Source: Fundicoccus sp052116145
GTDB lineage: Bacteria > Bacillota > Bacilli > Lactobacillales > Aerococcaceae
Assembly (NCBI RefSeq): GCF_052116145.1
Contig: NZ_JBQKLQ010000005.1
Coordinates: 124,001-188,000, forward strand
Length of the DNA stretch: 64,000 bases
Reading direction: 5' to 3'
The translations under genes and the position numbers were made by a program. The notes beneath the pieces were generated by a model, which saw nothing but the letters and a program-made list of their open reading frames with translations, was not told where the DNA came from and ran no database searches. Numbering within the stretch: position 1 is the first letter of the stretch; every line of letters starts with the position of its first letter. Shown one piece after another: positions 17,478-26,200 of the stretch.

Positions 17478-18344
17478 TTAAGCAGCTAATTGAGTGTCTT
17501 GTTTTCGGTATGCAACCGGAGATAAGCCGCTCAATTTTGTTTTGATACGTCGATGATTATAATCTATATAATGTTCGATGCGCTCTTTTATTGTATCATA
17601 ACTTACTTGTTCGACACCATAATACATTTCTTGTTTTAAGAGACTAAAGAAATTTTCCATCGGTGAGTTATCTAAGCAATTGCCTTTGCGAGACATGCTT
17701 TGAAAGATACCGTGTTGTTTTAAGGCATTCACCCATGAATTATGTTGATAATGCCAACCTTGATCACTGTGGATGGTCGTTCGATACAACGCATGTTCCG
17801 TGACCAAAGCGAGTGCCTCATTTAAAGGATCTAAGGCAATATCTAATGTCGGATGATTGGATATCTTAAACGAAATAATCTCACCGTTATATAAATCTAA
17901 TATTGGACTTAAGTAAAGTTTTTGGTCGTCTAAACACTTAAACTCGGTCACATCTGTCACGAGTTTTTGTAAAGGAATCGGTGTGGTAAATCGGCGATTC
18001 AGTTTGTTTTTAGCGGTCTTACCCACTGTTCCTTTGTAAGAATTATAGCGGCGATTTTTATGAGAAAACTTAGTGCACTTGATTCCTAACTGGTCCATCA
18101 AGCGTTTAACTCGTTTGTGGTTAACTTGATGCCCTTTATTTTTAAGCGCCTTTTGAATACGACGATACCCGTAGTTGCCATCATTTTCATCGAAAATTTC
18201 TTGAATAAGACTTTCGAGCGCTTCATCTTTATTTTTCGTTTCTTTTTTTGAATAGTGATAATGATAAGTTGATTCTGGTAAGCCAGTTACGCTCAAAACA
18301 TCTTTAAGCTTAAACTTTTCCTGACTTAATTCATAGACAATCAT
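17478..18344 (-). CDS. IS3-family transposase OrfB (DDE integrase core)
   Basis: 288 residues. An HTH_21-like N-terminus (YGYRRIQKALKNKGHQVNHK) is followed by the rve integrase core with the DDE triad: Asp in TDVTEFKC, Asp in IHSDQGWHY, Glu in LDNSPMENFFSLLK. Its ATG overlaps the OrfA stop as ATGA; in this group OrfA and OrfB are normally joined by a -1 frameshift. The OrfB reading frame is intact, but OrfA is not, so autonomous movement is unlikely. Confidence 0.92.
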   Translation of the reverse strand: MIVYELSQEKFKLKDVLSVTGLPESTYHYHYSKKETKNKDEALESLIQEIFDENDGNYGYRRIQKALKNKGHQVNHKRVKRLMDQLGIKCTKFSHKNRRYNSYKGTVGKTAKNKLNRRFTTPIPLQKLVTDVTEFKCLDDQKLYLSPILDLYNGEIISFKISNHPTLDIALDPLNEALALVTEHALYRTTIHSDQGWHYQHNSWVNALKQHGIFQSMSRKGNCLDNSPMENFFSLLKQEMYYGVEQVSYDTIKERIEHYIDYNHRRIKTKLSGLSPVAYRKQDTQLAA

Positions 18345-18780
18345 GGCTTGTTGTTTGCGCGTGGGTCTTTCAAGCCCAGCGCTCTTAACTTTTTTAAGTA
18401 AGCTAGCTCCAGACGTAAGTATTCATTTTCTTGTTTTAATAAGTTAAGTTCATCGGTTTTAGGCGTTGACTTCTTGTTTGAACCCTTCACATTTTTTGAA
18501 TATTTAGGCATCTTAGGCGGTCTCCCTTGCGGTTTATTCAGACCTTTGGCACCTTCAGTTAAATAAGTTCGTTTCCAATTCGCTATAATCGACGGGTCTT
18601 TAATGTTGAATAGATTCGCAGTCTCTTTATAGGAAGCGCCAGTGTCTTGCTTAAATCTTAAACATCTAGCTTAAAATTTAAAGGATAGTGTTGCTTCGTT
18701 ATTTGATGACGTAAGCCCGCTTCGCCAAACTGCTTGTATTGATTGGTCCATTTAGTCACCAAAGACTTACTTGAAAGTTA
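18341..18780 (-). pseudogene. IS3-family OrfA, front deleted and frameshifted
   Basis: The minus strand encodes VTKWTNQYKQFGEAG...HYPLNFKLDV, then one missing T near 18662 shifts the frame before RFKQDTGASYKETANLFN and the coiled-coil end ...LNLLKQENEYLRLELAYLKK. About the first 35 codons seen in the copy at 27150 are absent. The IS cannot make a full OrfA. Confidence 0.75.
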
Positions 18781-18813
18781 GATTTTTAATTCTAACTTTT
18801 GGGGGTCAGTACA

Positions 18814-19343
18814 AAAGCTTATATACTGAGTCTTTTAATCTAATTAAAAGAAATTCAACGAGATAAACGACGATGACCGATACCGTCAGAACTGCTAAAG
18901 TCACATAAGGAACTTAAAACAAACATACGCCTACATGTTCAAAACTATCAATGTAGGCTTTGAATTCAAGCTTATATAAAAGCTCTATAAGTAATGGTTA
19001 GTGTACCTGTACTCACGTGCTGACTACTTTCTTCATAAGTTTGATCATTTTCCTATCCAACCTAACACCCTTACTCTTATTGACTAGTTCCTACAGACAT
19101 ACCCCTGCTTGCATAATAAAAAGGAGTCACTTAATCTTTAAACTAAGTTTACTCCTTTTAATATTAGTGGAAGTTCTTATGTGGTCCATCAAGAACATTA
19201 TAACATCAAGATTTTAGTCTCTAACCTTTTGCATCAGTTAAACTTCGTTACGCAGCTGAGGCTTTATATCGCTAAGCTCTAACAGCCTCAAGCAATACGA
19301 CACACTCAGCAGACGACTTCTACCAATCAGACTGCGCCTATCG
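18814..19343. other. Gene-free stretch with two hairpins
   Basis: No complete gene. A minus-strand frame at about 18822-18900 encodes a short hydrophobic tail (VTLAVLTVSVIVVYLVEF) that could be the end of a lost membrane protein. GCCTACAT/ATGTAGGC at 18929-18958 and AAAAGGAGT/ACTCCTTTT at about 19119-19158 form stem-loops that could be terminators. The rest shows nothing recognisable. Confidence 0.4.
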
Positions 19344-19435
19344 GCTTGTCTTCTTGGGAAGTCCGTGCATGGGCGGAACATCTACTTCTTCTGTCGCTAA
19401 TGCTCTTTCACAAGTAGTGTTACCGTCTCAACGTG
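19344..19435. repeat. 92-bp direct repeat, copy 1, containing RlmCD scar C
   Basis: Matches 22740-22831 at 86 of 92 positions by eye. On the minus strand its right end codes for HVETVTLLVKEH then stop (19397-19435), an RlmCD C-terminus. With copy 2 it brackets a 3.3-kb island (GIY-YIG gene, FAD oxidoreductase, cadD), as expected for attL/attR or for recombination between repeats. Confidence 0.75.
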
Positions 19436-19459
19436 TCATATTGGGCATGTAATAATTGA

Positions 19460-20317
19460 TTATAGTGTGTTGGAAATGTGGTTTGAATGATTATTAATAT
19501 AAACTATTGACTGACCACTCCCAAATTTTAAATCATATATAGCCCTTTGATATACCCCTAATGCTTTCATTATATTTTCACTCTTTGAATTTGAGTGAAA
19601 ACAAAAACGTTGTCGACCTTTTTCATCAATACTTGGTTCAAATCCTGTCACTTCATAAGCAGAAACCACTGTATTATTTATCCCCGTATTGATTCCTAAA
19701 ATATATTTAACTTTTTCAGCTTTATCTTTCGCAACTCTCCAAGTCCCTAACGTTCTAGATTTAAGATTATGGTCATCTCAATCGTAAAAAGGGTAATCAT
19801 ACGTTTCATCCTTATCTAACTGGAGGGAGTCTGTTATCTTGACAGCAAGTATAAGTTCGTCAGTTTGTAATTCAGTTATGGACATTGGGATACTTCCAAA
19901 CTGTCTTTCCAAATCACCCACTTCAGTTCCCCGGACTCCATGACCATTTACTTTATTTGTTAGGTTTCGAGGCGAAAAAATGTTAAATAAATTTATTAAA
20001 GTGTTTTCGCTCGCGAACGCTTCTCGTTCTGATAACCAGTAATTTAAAATTACTTTTTTTATTGGAAATCCTTCTGCCTTAATAGCTCTGATTTTGTTAA
20101 TTTTTAAGTCTTCAGTTTTATCTTCACTTTCTAATAGCAGTTCTAATTTTTTATTAAAGGCAGCTTTCTCATGATTAAAGACACGATTCCCCTTCCCTTT
20201 ACCGATGTAGAATATCTCTTCCTCATCGTTACTAGTATCGACTAAACAATAGATGTAGAACTCTTTATCTTTGTTTTTATTTAAATATGATAATACTTTA
20301 TCTGAAAATTTTTCCAT
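19460..20317 (-). pseudogene. GIY-YIG (LEM-3-like) protein interrupted by one in-frame TGA
   Basis: The first 179 residues (from ATG 20317) include the GIY-YIG core FYIYCLVDT...EIFYIGKGKGNRVFNH, of the LEM-3-like nuclease type. The frame reaches TGA at 19778-19780 and continues without a shift for about 105 codons: DDHNLKSRTLGTWRVAKDKA, then EKVKYILGIN, VSAYEVTGFEP, GRQRFCFH. That tail is the C-terminal domain normally found in full-length proteins of this kind, so a single point change split the gene. A truncated nuclease might still be made. It sits just inside direct repeat copy 1. Confidence 0.75.
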
Positions 20318-20377
20318 AAAATATTCCTCTTTATCATCTTTTTCAATTCTGAAGCTATCTAGTATTCAACAAATCAA

Positions 20378-21568
20378 TTAAATAGGCTTCAACATCCTCG
20401 TTAGCTTATCTAATGTTTTCGGTGGGTTAACCAGAATTTCACGGGCCTTATCCATATCAACTTTCACATTATATGTTAAAATTCCTGTTGGTTTACCTTT
20501 AAAAAGATAATAAACAATATAACCACCAGCAACTTCTTCAATAATCGCATCATCACGGTTTCGACTCATTTCACCAACACCTTCAATAGAAATATCTAAG
20601 ACATCCGTATAAGAGAGTGGCGCACCATGATTATAAACTTCTTCAGCGCCCGTCATGTTTCGTCCCGCTACTTTCCCAGAATACTCCGCTTGCTCTTCAT
20701 GTTCAAAACGATTACGTCCTATGATTACATCTGGATAATTCAACACATCTCCTGCTGCATAGATATGTTTGTTGGAAGTTTGCAAATACTTGTCAGCAAT
20801 AACACCATTACCCACTTCTAAGCCAGCTGCTTCTGCTAATTCAACATTTGGATTTAATCCAATTCCTAAAACAAGAATATCCGCTTTCAATACAGCGCCA
20901 TTCTCTAGTTTTAGACTTACTTGATCGTCCTCTACTTTGTAACTATCAGCATAGGCATTGTTTATCAAGGAAACGCCAATATCTACAAAGCGCTGTTGAA
21001 ATTCTTTAGCAAGCATTCGTGGTAGTCGTTTTTCATTTAATATTTCATTAGGAAAAACAAGCGTCACATCCATATCATTCAGCTTTAGACCTGCTGCAAG
21101 TTCTGCTCCAACCCAGCCTCCTCCAACGATAATGACTTTGCTCCCAGGTTTGGCAAATTTTCGGAGGTTTCGGTAATCTTCTAGGTTTCTTAAAGCTAGG
21201 ACACGCTCACTCTCCAGCCCATCAATCCACTTTGGAGCGCCACCCAGTGCATAAAGCAATTTTTCATATTGATAGATTTCTCCACTCTCATTCTCAATCG
21301 TTTGTTGATCGGCATTAATTTGCTTAACAGTTGTCCCAGTTAAGATATCAATCGATTCATCATCAGAAATATTATAATATATTGTTTCTTTTGGATAGTC
21401 TGGCTCTGTCCAAAATTCTTTACTTAATGGAGGACGATAGTAGGGTTTGTCAGTTTCTTGTGTGACTATCAACAATGTCCCTTCACGGTCATACTTACGA
21501 ATTTCCATTGCGGCATTGGCCCCAGCCATCCCGCCACCTAATATTATATATTTATATGAATGTTGCAT
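20378..21568 (-). CDS. FAD/NAD(P)-dependent oxidoreductase (ferredoxin/rubredoxin reductase-like)
   Basis: 396 residues. FAD-binding GGGMAGANAA (residues about 11-20), the YRPPLSK loop typical of ferredoxin reductase/AIF-like enzymes, NAD(P)-binding VGGGWVGAELAAGL at about 149-162, and FAD-closing IYAAGDV near 270. The C-terminal domain is short. Likely transfers electrons from NAD(P)H to a small redox partner or to a toxic acceptor; no partner gene is adjacent. It is downstream of cadD on the same strand but separated by a terminator, inside the repeat-bounded island. Confidence 0.82.
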   Translation of the reverse strand: MQHSYKYIILGGGMAGANAAMEIRKYDREGTLLIVTQETDKPYYRPPLSKEFWTEPDYPKETIYYNISDDESIDILTGTTVKQINADQQTIENESGEIYQYEKLLYALGGAPKWIDGLESERVLALRNLEDYRNLRKFAKPGSKVIIVGGGWVGAELAAGLKLNDMDVTLVFPNEILNEKRLPRMLAKEFQQRFVDIGVSLINNAYADSYKVEDDQVSLKLENGAVLKADILVLGIGLNPNVELAEAAGLEVGNGVIADKYLQTSNKHIYAAGDVLNYPDVIIGRNRFEHEEQAEYSGKVAGRNMTGAEEVYNHGAPLSYTDVLDISIEGVGEMSRNRDDAIIEEVAGGYIVYYLFKGKPTGILTYNVKVDMDKAREILVNPPKTLDKLTRMLKPI

Positions 21569-21769
21569 AAATCATGCCTCCCTTTTTCTCTTCCTACATA
21601 TATTACCAAAATTCTTCTTAAATGTTTTTGTATATGCTATATTTCATATTTTCTCTATGAGTGTCTCAGTCATTCAAGTATAACCTATTAATAAAATATC
21701 AGCTTACTTATTGCCCATTTAGAGAAAAAGAAAGCTGCGATCCATAATTGTTAAAAATATACATAAAAG

Positions 21770-21818
21770 TGAGACACAAAACGATGCAAATGATATTGCA
21801 TCGTTCTGTGCCTCTTTA
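21770..21818 (-). terminator. Strong hairpin terminator between cadD and the oxidoreductase
   Basis: AACGATGCAA and TTGCATCGTT form the core of the stem around a 6-nt loop, extended by GAG-CAC/GTG-CTC pairs. It follows the cadD stop on the minus strand and a short T-rich run comes after it, so cadD is probably transcribed alone. Confidence 0.7.
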
Positions 21819-21903
21819 ATATTTCGGTTGTGTTATATGTATCTAAGTTCAACCTTAAATACTTTAATGGTATATTCTACTATCCGTGAAGCTGCTTAAA
21901 ATT

Positions 21904-22506
21904 CTATGCAATCAGTGACCAAAGATGTTGAATCGTACCATTCTCTAACAGAATAAAAATACCCAAGCCGATGAAAACGACTGGTACGATGACTTTTTCG
22001 TAACGCTCAACTACTTCACCAATCATAGGAACCGAAGCCAGTCGTTTGGATAAATAACATAAGATAAAAATCCCAATGATAAAAACAAGGATCACAACCA
22101 TGACTTCCTGGAAGGACATTCCAGTAAAGTAAGGAATATAAATTCCCAAATTATCTCCGCCAAGGGCAATGGTCAGAGCAACCACACTCGCAACTTCTGA
22201 CTGTCTATGCGACATCTTTTCTTGCAAGTCCTTTTCATCTACATCTTCATCGATGAAGATAGCCCGAATCCCTAGAATCAAAGGAAGTAAACCAAGTAAC
22301 CCGATCACCCAATCTTGTGGAATAAAGTTCAGGAAGTACGCTGCAATGAGACTAAAGCCAACGAGCAACCCCGTTCCAATATATTGGCCAATATAAATTG
22401 ATCGTTGTTTACCAGTATTCATGGTAGAGAAAAGAATCGTTAAAACAACCAAATAATCGATGGACGTAGAGATAAAAACTAACATTGAAGATATAATTAT
22501 TTCCAT
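21904..22506 (-). CDS. cadD: CadD family cadmium resistance transporter
   Basis: 200 residues with five to six membrane helices. STSIDYLVVLTILFS near the N-terminus and LGGDNLGIYIPYF at about 115-127 are the conserved acidic membrane motifs of the CadD family, and the length fits. CadD proteins confer cadmium (and often zinc) resistance, usually with the ArsR-type regulator CadX next door. No cadX is present, so expression may be constitutive or controlled from elsewhere. It lies in the island between the 92-bp repeats, consistent with horizontally acquired metal resistance. Confidence 0.9.
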   Translation of the reverse strand: MEIIISSMLVFISTSIDYLVVLTILFSTMNTGKQRSIYIGQYIGTGLLVGFSLIAAYFLNFIPQDWVIGLLGLLPLILGIRAIFIDEDVDEKDLQEKMSHRQSEVASVVALTIALGGDNLGIYIPYFTGMSFQEVMVVILVFIIGIFILCYLSKRLASVPMIGEVVERYEKVIVPVVFIGLGIFILLENGTIQHLWSLIA

Positions 22507-22530
22507 AAGCTTCCCCTTTCAATATGTTTA

Positions 22531-22707
22531 TTAGAATTGGTGGTTTTCACACAAACACATCAACTTGGCCAAAGCCAAGGGAGAATGTTTAATAAATTGC
22601 TTCATATAAAACATCCAACTTTCATATTTTTTCACATGACTCATATGCTTTCTAAACCAACGTTTATGAAGTCGCTTTGTTCCCTCATGAATTATACCAT
22701 TAAACAT
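22531..22707 (-). CDS. Possible small basic protein, unknown
   Basis: 58 residues from ATG 22707, rich in His, Lys and aromatic residues (RLHKRWFRKHMSHVKKYESW). The frame stays open upstream into the direct repeat (to about 22805), so it may be the end of a longer remnant. No good ribosome site. It is immediately upstream of cadD on the same strand. Low certainty that it is translated. Confidence 0.25.
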   Translation of the reverse strand: MFNGIIHEGTKRLHKRWFRKHMSHVKKYESWMFYMKQFIKHSPLALAKLMCLCENHQF

Positions 22708-22739
22708 ACAATGTTTCAGCCTCTCAGCTTGCTCATTCT

Positions 22740-22925
22740 GCTTGTCTTCTTGGAAAATCCGTGCATGGGCGGAACATCTACTTCTTCTATCGCTAACGCT
22801 CTTTCACAAGTAGTGTTACCGCCTCAACATGGGACGAGTTGATAGAATTGATGTATTTGCGATTTTTGGTGAAATGGTCGTATGCGGTAACATGTCGACT
22901 ATTTCATACGTTCGTGGGAACAGGT
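22740..22925. repeat. 92-bp direct repeat copy 2 (22740-22831) plus RlmCD scar D with two left arms
   Basis: 22740-22831 repeats 19344-19435. On the minus strand, three pieces of an RlmCD C-terminus follow one another: DLFPRT (about 22908-22925), VDMLPHTT (22876-22899) and, after about 45 bp, HVEAVTLLVKER-stop (ending near 22796). In an intact gene these are one continuous stretch, VDxFPHTTHVET. Two left arms plus one right arm point to successive insertions at the same codons. Confidence 0.7.
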
Positions 22926-22937
22926 CAAAAGTAAATA

Positions 22938-24059
22938 TTATCGAATTCTAACTCTTGATTGAATAGTATTTCTTATTTTATTGTAAAATTTAATTTCCTC
23001 TATATGTTCAATCACCATAGACACGCAATAATCCTGAGTATAATTTAGATCATTAATACATTTATTTGAATTAATTATAACAAGTGTACAGGACGAAGTA
23101 GGTATATTTTGAGGTTCCCTCTTATACTCTTTTACACCTTTTTGATAGCATCCTTTTTTACGAGTATCGATTCCCGGATCCATAACTATTTCATATTTTT
23201 TATCAATCACATTTGCAAGTTGTTCCTCATCACTTAAATCTACTTCAGCAAATTTATTTACAATGATATCAGAGTCTAACGTATGGAATAATTTAAACTC
23301 CAATTGATTTCCTAAATAACTATCTCCGCGAGTCATTCTTGTTGGTGGATTGAATGTTAGCGCCACTGGCACCCTTTTATGACCTTTGGCTTCGAAAAAA
23401 AGCTTTGGAACATCAACAGAATAGACTTGAATCTTGTTTAATCCAATTGTAGCTTCATCCAATAAAACTACTCTATTATCAAAGGACGCTATAGCATACT
23501 CATAGTTTGGTAAACCGTAACCTAATGAGTTAAAATGAAACTTCTTCTTATCGGTATTAGTCCCTTTAACATTTTTGATTTCAGGTAATCTAGTTGATTG
23601 TAACAATAGGTTTTTCAACAAATTAGCAGATCCATTTGGATATTTATTTGCAATTTTCCCAAGTATATTTGTAACCATAGGTGCTGAAAAACTAGAACCC
23701 ACATCGTATGTAAATAATCTTTCCATTGGTAAGTTTGACAATAAAGGTAGCTTACCACTCATATTTTCTTTAATGTTTCCACCGCTTTCTCGTAATATCA
23801 TGTTACCACCATCGTGAACATCTTCTGGTTTTAATATATTATTAATACCCGGATCAACTCGTGTAAAAGGAGATAGCTCATTTTCATCGGCTATCGGTGT
23901 CCATAATTCTTTTTTATGAAAGTCTAGTGATTGCTCCATAATATTAATTTCATGAGCTACTAACCCTACTGTAATAGAAAGAGCAGAAAGGTAACGCAGC
24001 GATCGACTACTACAAACACTACACAAAAATAAAAAATGTTGCAGTAGACATAAAGTCAC
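22938..24059 (-). pseudogene. S8 (subtilisin-like) peptidase, 5' truncated; possible IetS-type defence remnant
   Basis: The last roughly 340 residues are recognisable: GLVAHEINIMEQ, TRVDPGINNIL, then GSSFSAPMVTNILGKI carrying the catalytic Ser of S8 peptidases, followed by a long C-terminal region. The N-terminal domain with catalytic Asp and His is missing. Residues before about 34 (MTLCLLQHFLFLCSV...) are read from the complement of the IS30 fragment and are artefactual. S8 peptidases with this C-terminal extension occur beside AAA ATPases in the IetAS antiphage pair; no ATPase is present here. Almost certainly inactive. Confidence 0.6.
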
Positions 24060-24420
24060 TTTACCTAAAAAGGAACCGAAGTATATTAAAGAAAAAGTTG
24101 CTCAAGGATGGCGACTAGATGTCATCATTGGATGTTTTGAACAGCCAATCAGTTGTTCAATGAGAACCTTATATCGTCGATTTAAATATGGCATCTTTGA
24201 TATCACAACACTCCCTATGAAAGGTAAGAGAAAGTTAAACGAACACCAAGAACGACGGGGAAAACAAGCGTTCAAAAGAAATATCTCTGAAAGAGAAAAA
24301 GACTACCCTCTATTTAAAGATGAGTTTGGTCACCTTGTTAGAAAATCATTAAATTATCAAACACCTTTGGAAGTATTTTCAAATTACATAAATGACTCAC
24401 GTTTGTCTAGCTTATATTGA
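24051..24420 (+). pseudogene. IS30-family transposase remnant with internal deletion
   Basis: Reads TLPKKEPKYIKEKVAQGWRL, CSMRTLYRRFKYGIFDITTL, PMKGKRKLNEHQERRGKQAF and EKDYPLFKDEFGHL, typical of IS30 transposases just before the catalytic core. It then jumps to VRKSLNYQTPLEVFSNYIN and stop, which is the family's C-terminus. The whole DDE core is deleted, and the N-terminal HTH is lost at the junction with the S8 peptidase. Confidence 0.8.
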
Positions 24421-24607
24421 CAATTCAAAAATAATTTAATTCATCTCGATTTTTTATTCTAACTACAATTTATTTCTTTTTCACCCTCCCCTACGCATAT
24501 CACTTGTCCCAACCTTCATTTAATATTATATTATAATCAAGTTATTGTTTGCTTTTTTCTCTGATGGTTAATATAGTAATCACTTGGATGATTTTTTGAG
24601 GAGTGAA

Positions 24608-26200
24608 ATGATGAAGAAGATTATCTTACTGTGCTTTTTACTTTCTTTAATACCTATTCAAAGGGCGGAGGCTCAGTCTCTATCTCCTGTCTTTAGGAAG
24701 GATTATGAAGGCGCGGCTGTGCCTTTTTCTGGGTCTGGCTTGACAAACCGTTTGTACAATGAAGTGATTGAGGACTTTGAGGTGGAGATTTCTAAGGATT
24801 TTGTCCTGGAGGCCATGGAGAGGAACAATCGCTATCCTGCACTAGTTCCGATTGAGGATGAGGACGTAATGGTTGGGTTCTTTTCGGGGATGGATGAAAA
24901 CCGTGACCTTATCTATATCTATCAGTATATACTGCCGAATCCGTCTTTGGACTTTGATACTTTTGTCAGTCTGATTCATCTTGTGGATCCGACGATCTCT
25001 GAGGCAAACTTACGTGAAGTCTATGCCCCTTGGGTTGAGGATTCCACTTCGACAGACAAGATTGAGCTATCAGGTCATAGCTTTGATGCTTCGCAACACC
25101 GTCATCACAATCATGATTATATTGAGGTCTCTTACCATTTCCCGCTGTCGCTTTATAACAATGCTGACACTGTGAATCTCACTAACTCTTTCTATGATTT
25201 AGAAGGGGATTTCCCGGATATCTTCTCCCCCGATTATGAAGGCGAAGAAGTCTTTGTCGACCGTGCCTATATCAATCGCATTCTGGACCAATTAAGCCAG
25301 ACTTTTGGCTTCGAGCTGACAGAGGACCACCTCGATGCGTGGGGCAACACCGTCTATTACTACCCATCTGAAATGGCCAAAGCTGGCCGTTTGAATGAAT
25401 TTTACATTTTCTCTGGCTTGACTGGTGAGCGGAATGTCCTAGAGATTCGCTTCACTAATGGCTTCGACACCTTCGACGAGTCTTACAACCTCTATTATGA
25501 TAAGATGACGCGAAGCTACTTCCATTTCTTCGGGAAATTACTCGATCCGACTTTAGACGAGGAAGCTATCGAATTAGCCTATGAAAAATTCCAAGCGGGA
25601 GAGGATGTGGAGATGGGCCGCATACACGTCCAATCTAACGGCTATACTGACAACACCCTCAGCATGTCCCTACAGATTCCGACCTCTCAACTTGAAGACC
25701 CCGAGACCTACTACTTCGACTCCGTCCCTAGCAACCAGGCCCAAGACGTCCGGATTGACGAAGACGTCCACCACCTAGCTACTGTAGACCGGTTGAATAA
25801 TCCAGACCGCATCTACGCCGACTACCAGATTGATGAGCAAGTGGTCATTAATCAAACTGATCAGAAGGAAATCTACCGACAATTACTAGACGACCACCAA
25901 GTCAACATGCCCCACTACCAAGAGGAAATTCATGTGACGGGCGAGATCATAACCTACTTAGGTTCTGGAAATTGGAAGACCCTTCAAGTTGACGACAATG
26001 ATTATTTTGCCTCCTTCATTATCTACCTTGAGGGCGATGACCTGCCTGTACTTGAAGGGAATGTCACGGTTGATGGACGCAGCCTTGGTGTCATACGAGC
26101 GGGTGCGGGTTCTGGAGGCCGAGTTTTATACCTAATTGCTGAGACTATAACCCAAAATGGCGAGGTCATCTACAATAGAGGAGGATCCGACAATGACTAA
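24608..26200 (+). CDS. Secreted protein of unknown function, two related modules
   Basis: 530 residues from ATG 24608 (GAGGAGTGAA upstream; the reading from 24584 is not supported by a site). Signal peptide MMKKIILLCFLLSLIPIQRA-EAQ with probable cleavage after AEA. Two stretches look alike, DYEGAAVPFSGSGLTNRLYN (about 30-50) and DYEGEEVFVDRAYINRILDQ (about 210-230), suggesting an internal duplication. The C-terminal roughly 90 residues (GEIITYLGSGNWKTLQVDD...) look beta-rich. Translationally coupled to the next gene by an 8-bp overlap. No known family recognised. Confidence 0.65.
   Translation: MMKKIILLCFLLSLIPIQRAEAQSLSPVFRKDYEGAAVPFSGSGLTNRLYNEVIEDFEVEISKDFVLEAMERNNRYPALVPIEDEDVMVGFFSGMDENRDLIYIYQYILPNPSLDFDTFVSLIHLVDPTISEANLREVYAPWVEDSTSTDKIELSGHSFDASQHRHHNHDYIEVSYHFPLSLYNNADTVNLTNSFYDLEGDFPDIFSPDYEGEEVFVDRAYINRILDQLSQTFGFELTEDHLDAWGNTVYYYPSEMAKAGRLNEFYIFSGLTGERNVLEIRFTNGFDTFDESYNLYYDKMTRSYFHFFGKLLDPTLDEEAIELAYEKFQAGEDVEMGRIHVQSNGYTDNTLSMSLQIPTSQLEDPETYYFDSVPSNQAQDVRIDEDVHHLATVDRLNNPDRIYADYQIDEQVVINQTDQKEIYRQLLDDHQVNMPHYQEEIHVTGEIITYLGSGNWKTLQVDDNDYFASFIIYLEGDDLPVLEGNVTVDGRSLGVIRAGAGSGGRVLYLIAETITQNGEVIYNRGGSDND

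Larger units (their letters stand above)
17438..18813 (-). mobile_element. IS3-family (IS150-like) insertion sequence, defective
   Basis: About 1.38 kb with inverted ends TGTAGTGAACCCCAAAAGTT (left) and TGTACTGACCCCCAAAAGTT (right, read inward). It contains an intact OrfB but a damaged OrfA. No clear target-site duplication is seen, and different sequences flank each end, so adjacent DNA has been rearranged. Other pieces of the same IS type lie at 5767-5835, 27095-27498 and 43333-43387. Confidence 0.85.

Noticed and set aside
5767..18813. Composite transposon carrying the foreign block
   Set aside because: The left IS is only a 69-bp fragment, no target duplication is visible and the right IS has a broken OrfA, so the structure cannot move as a unit now.
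19017..19217. A 66-residue hydrophobic protein
   Set aside because: AT-rich frame without ribosome site that overlaps a hairpin; looks like chance.
19778..19780. TGA read as selenocysteine or tryptophan
   Set aside because: No SECIS-like hairpin was recognised just after it, and TGA serves as the normal stop of other genes here (for example scar A and the OpuC-type ATPase).
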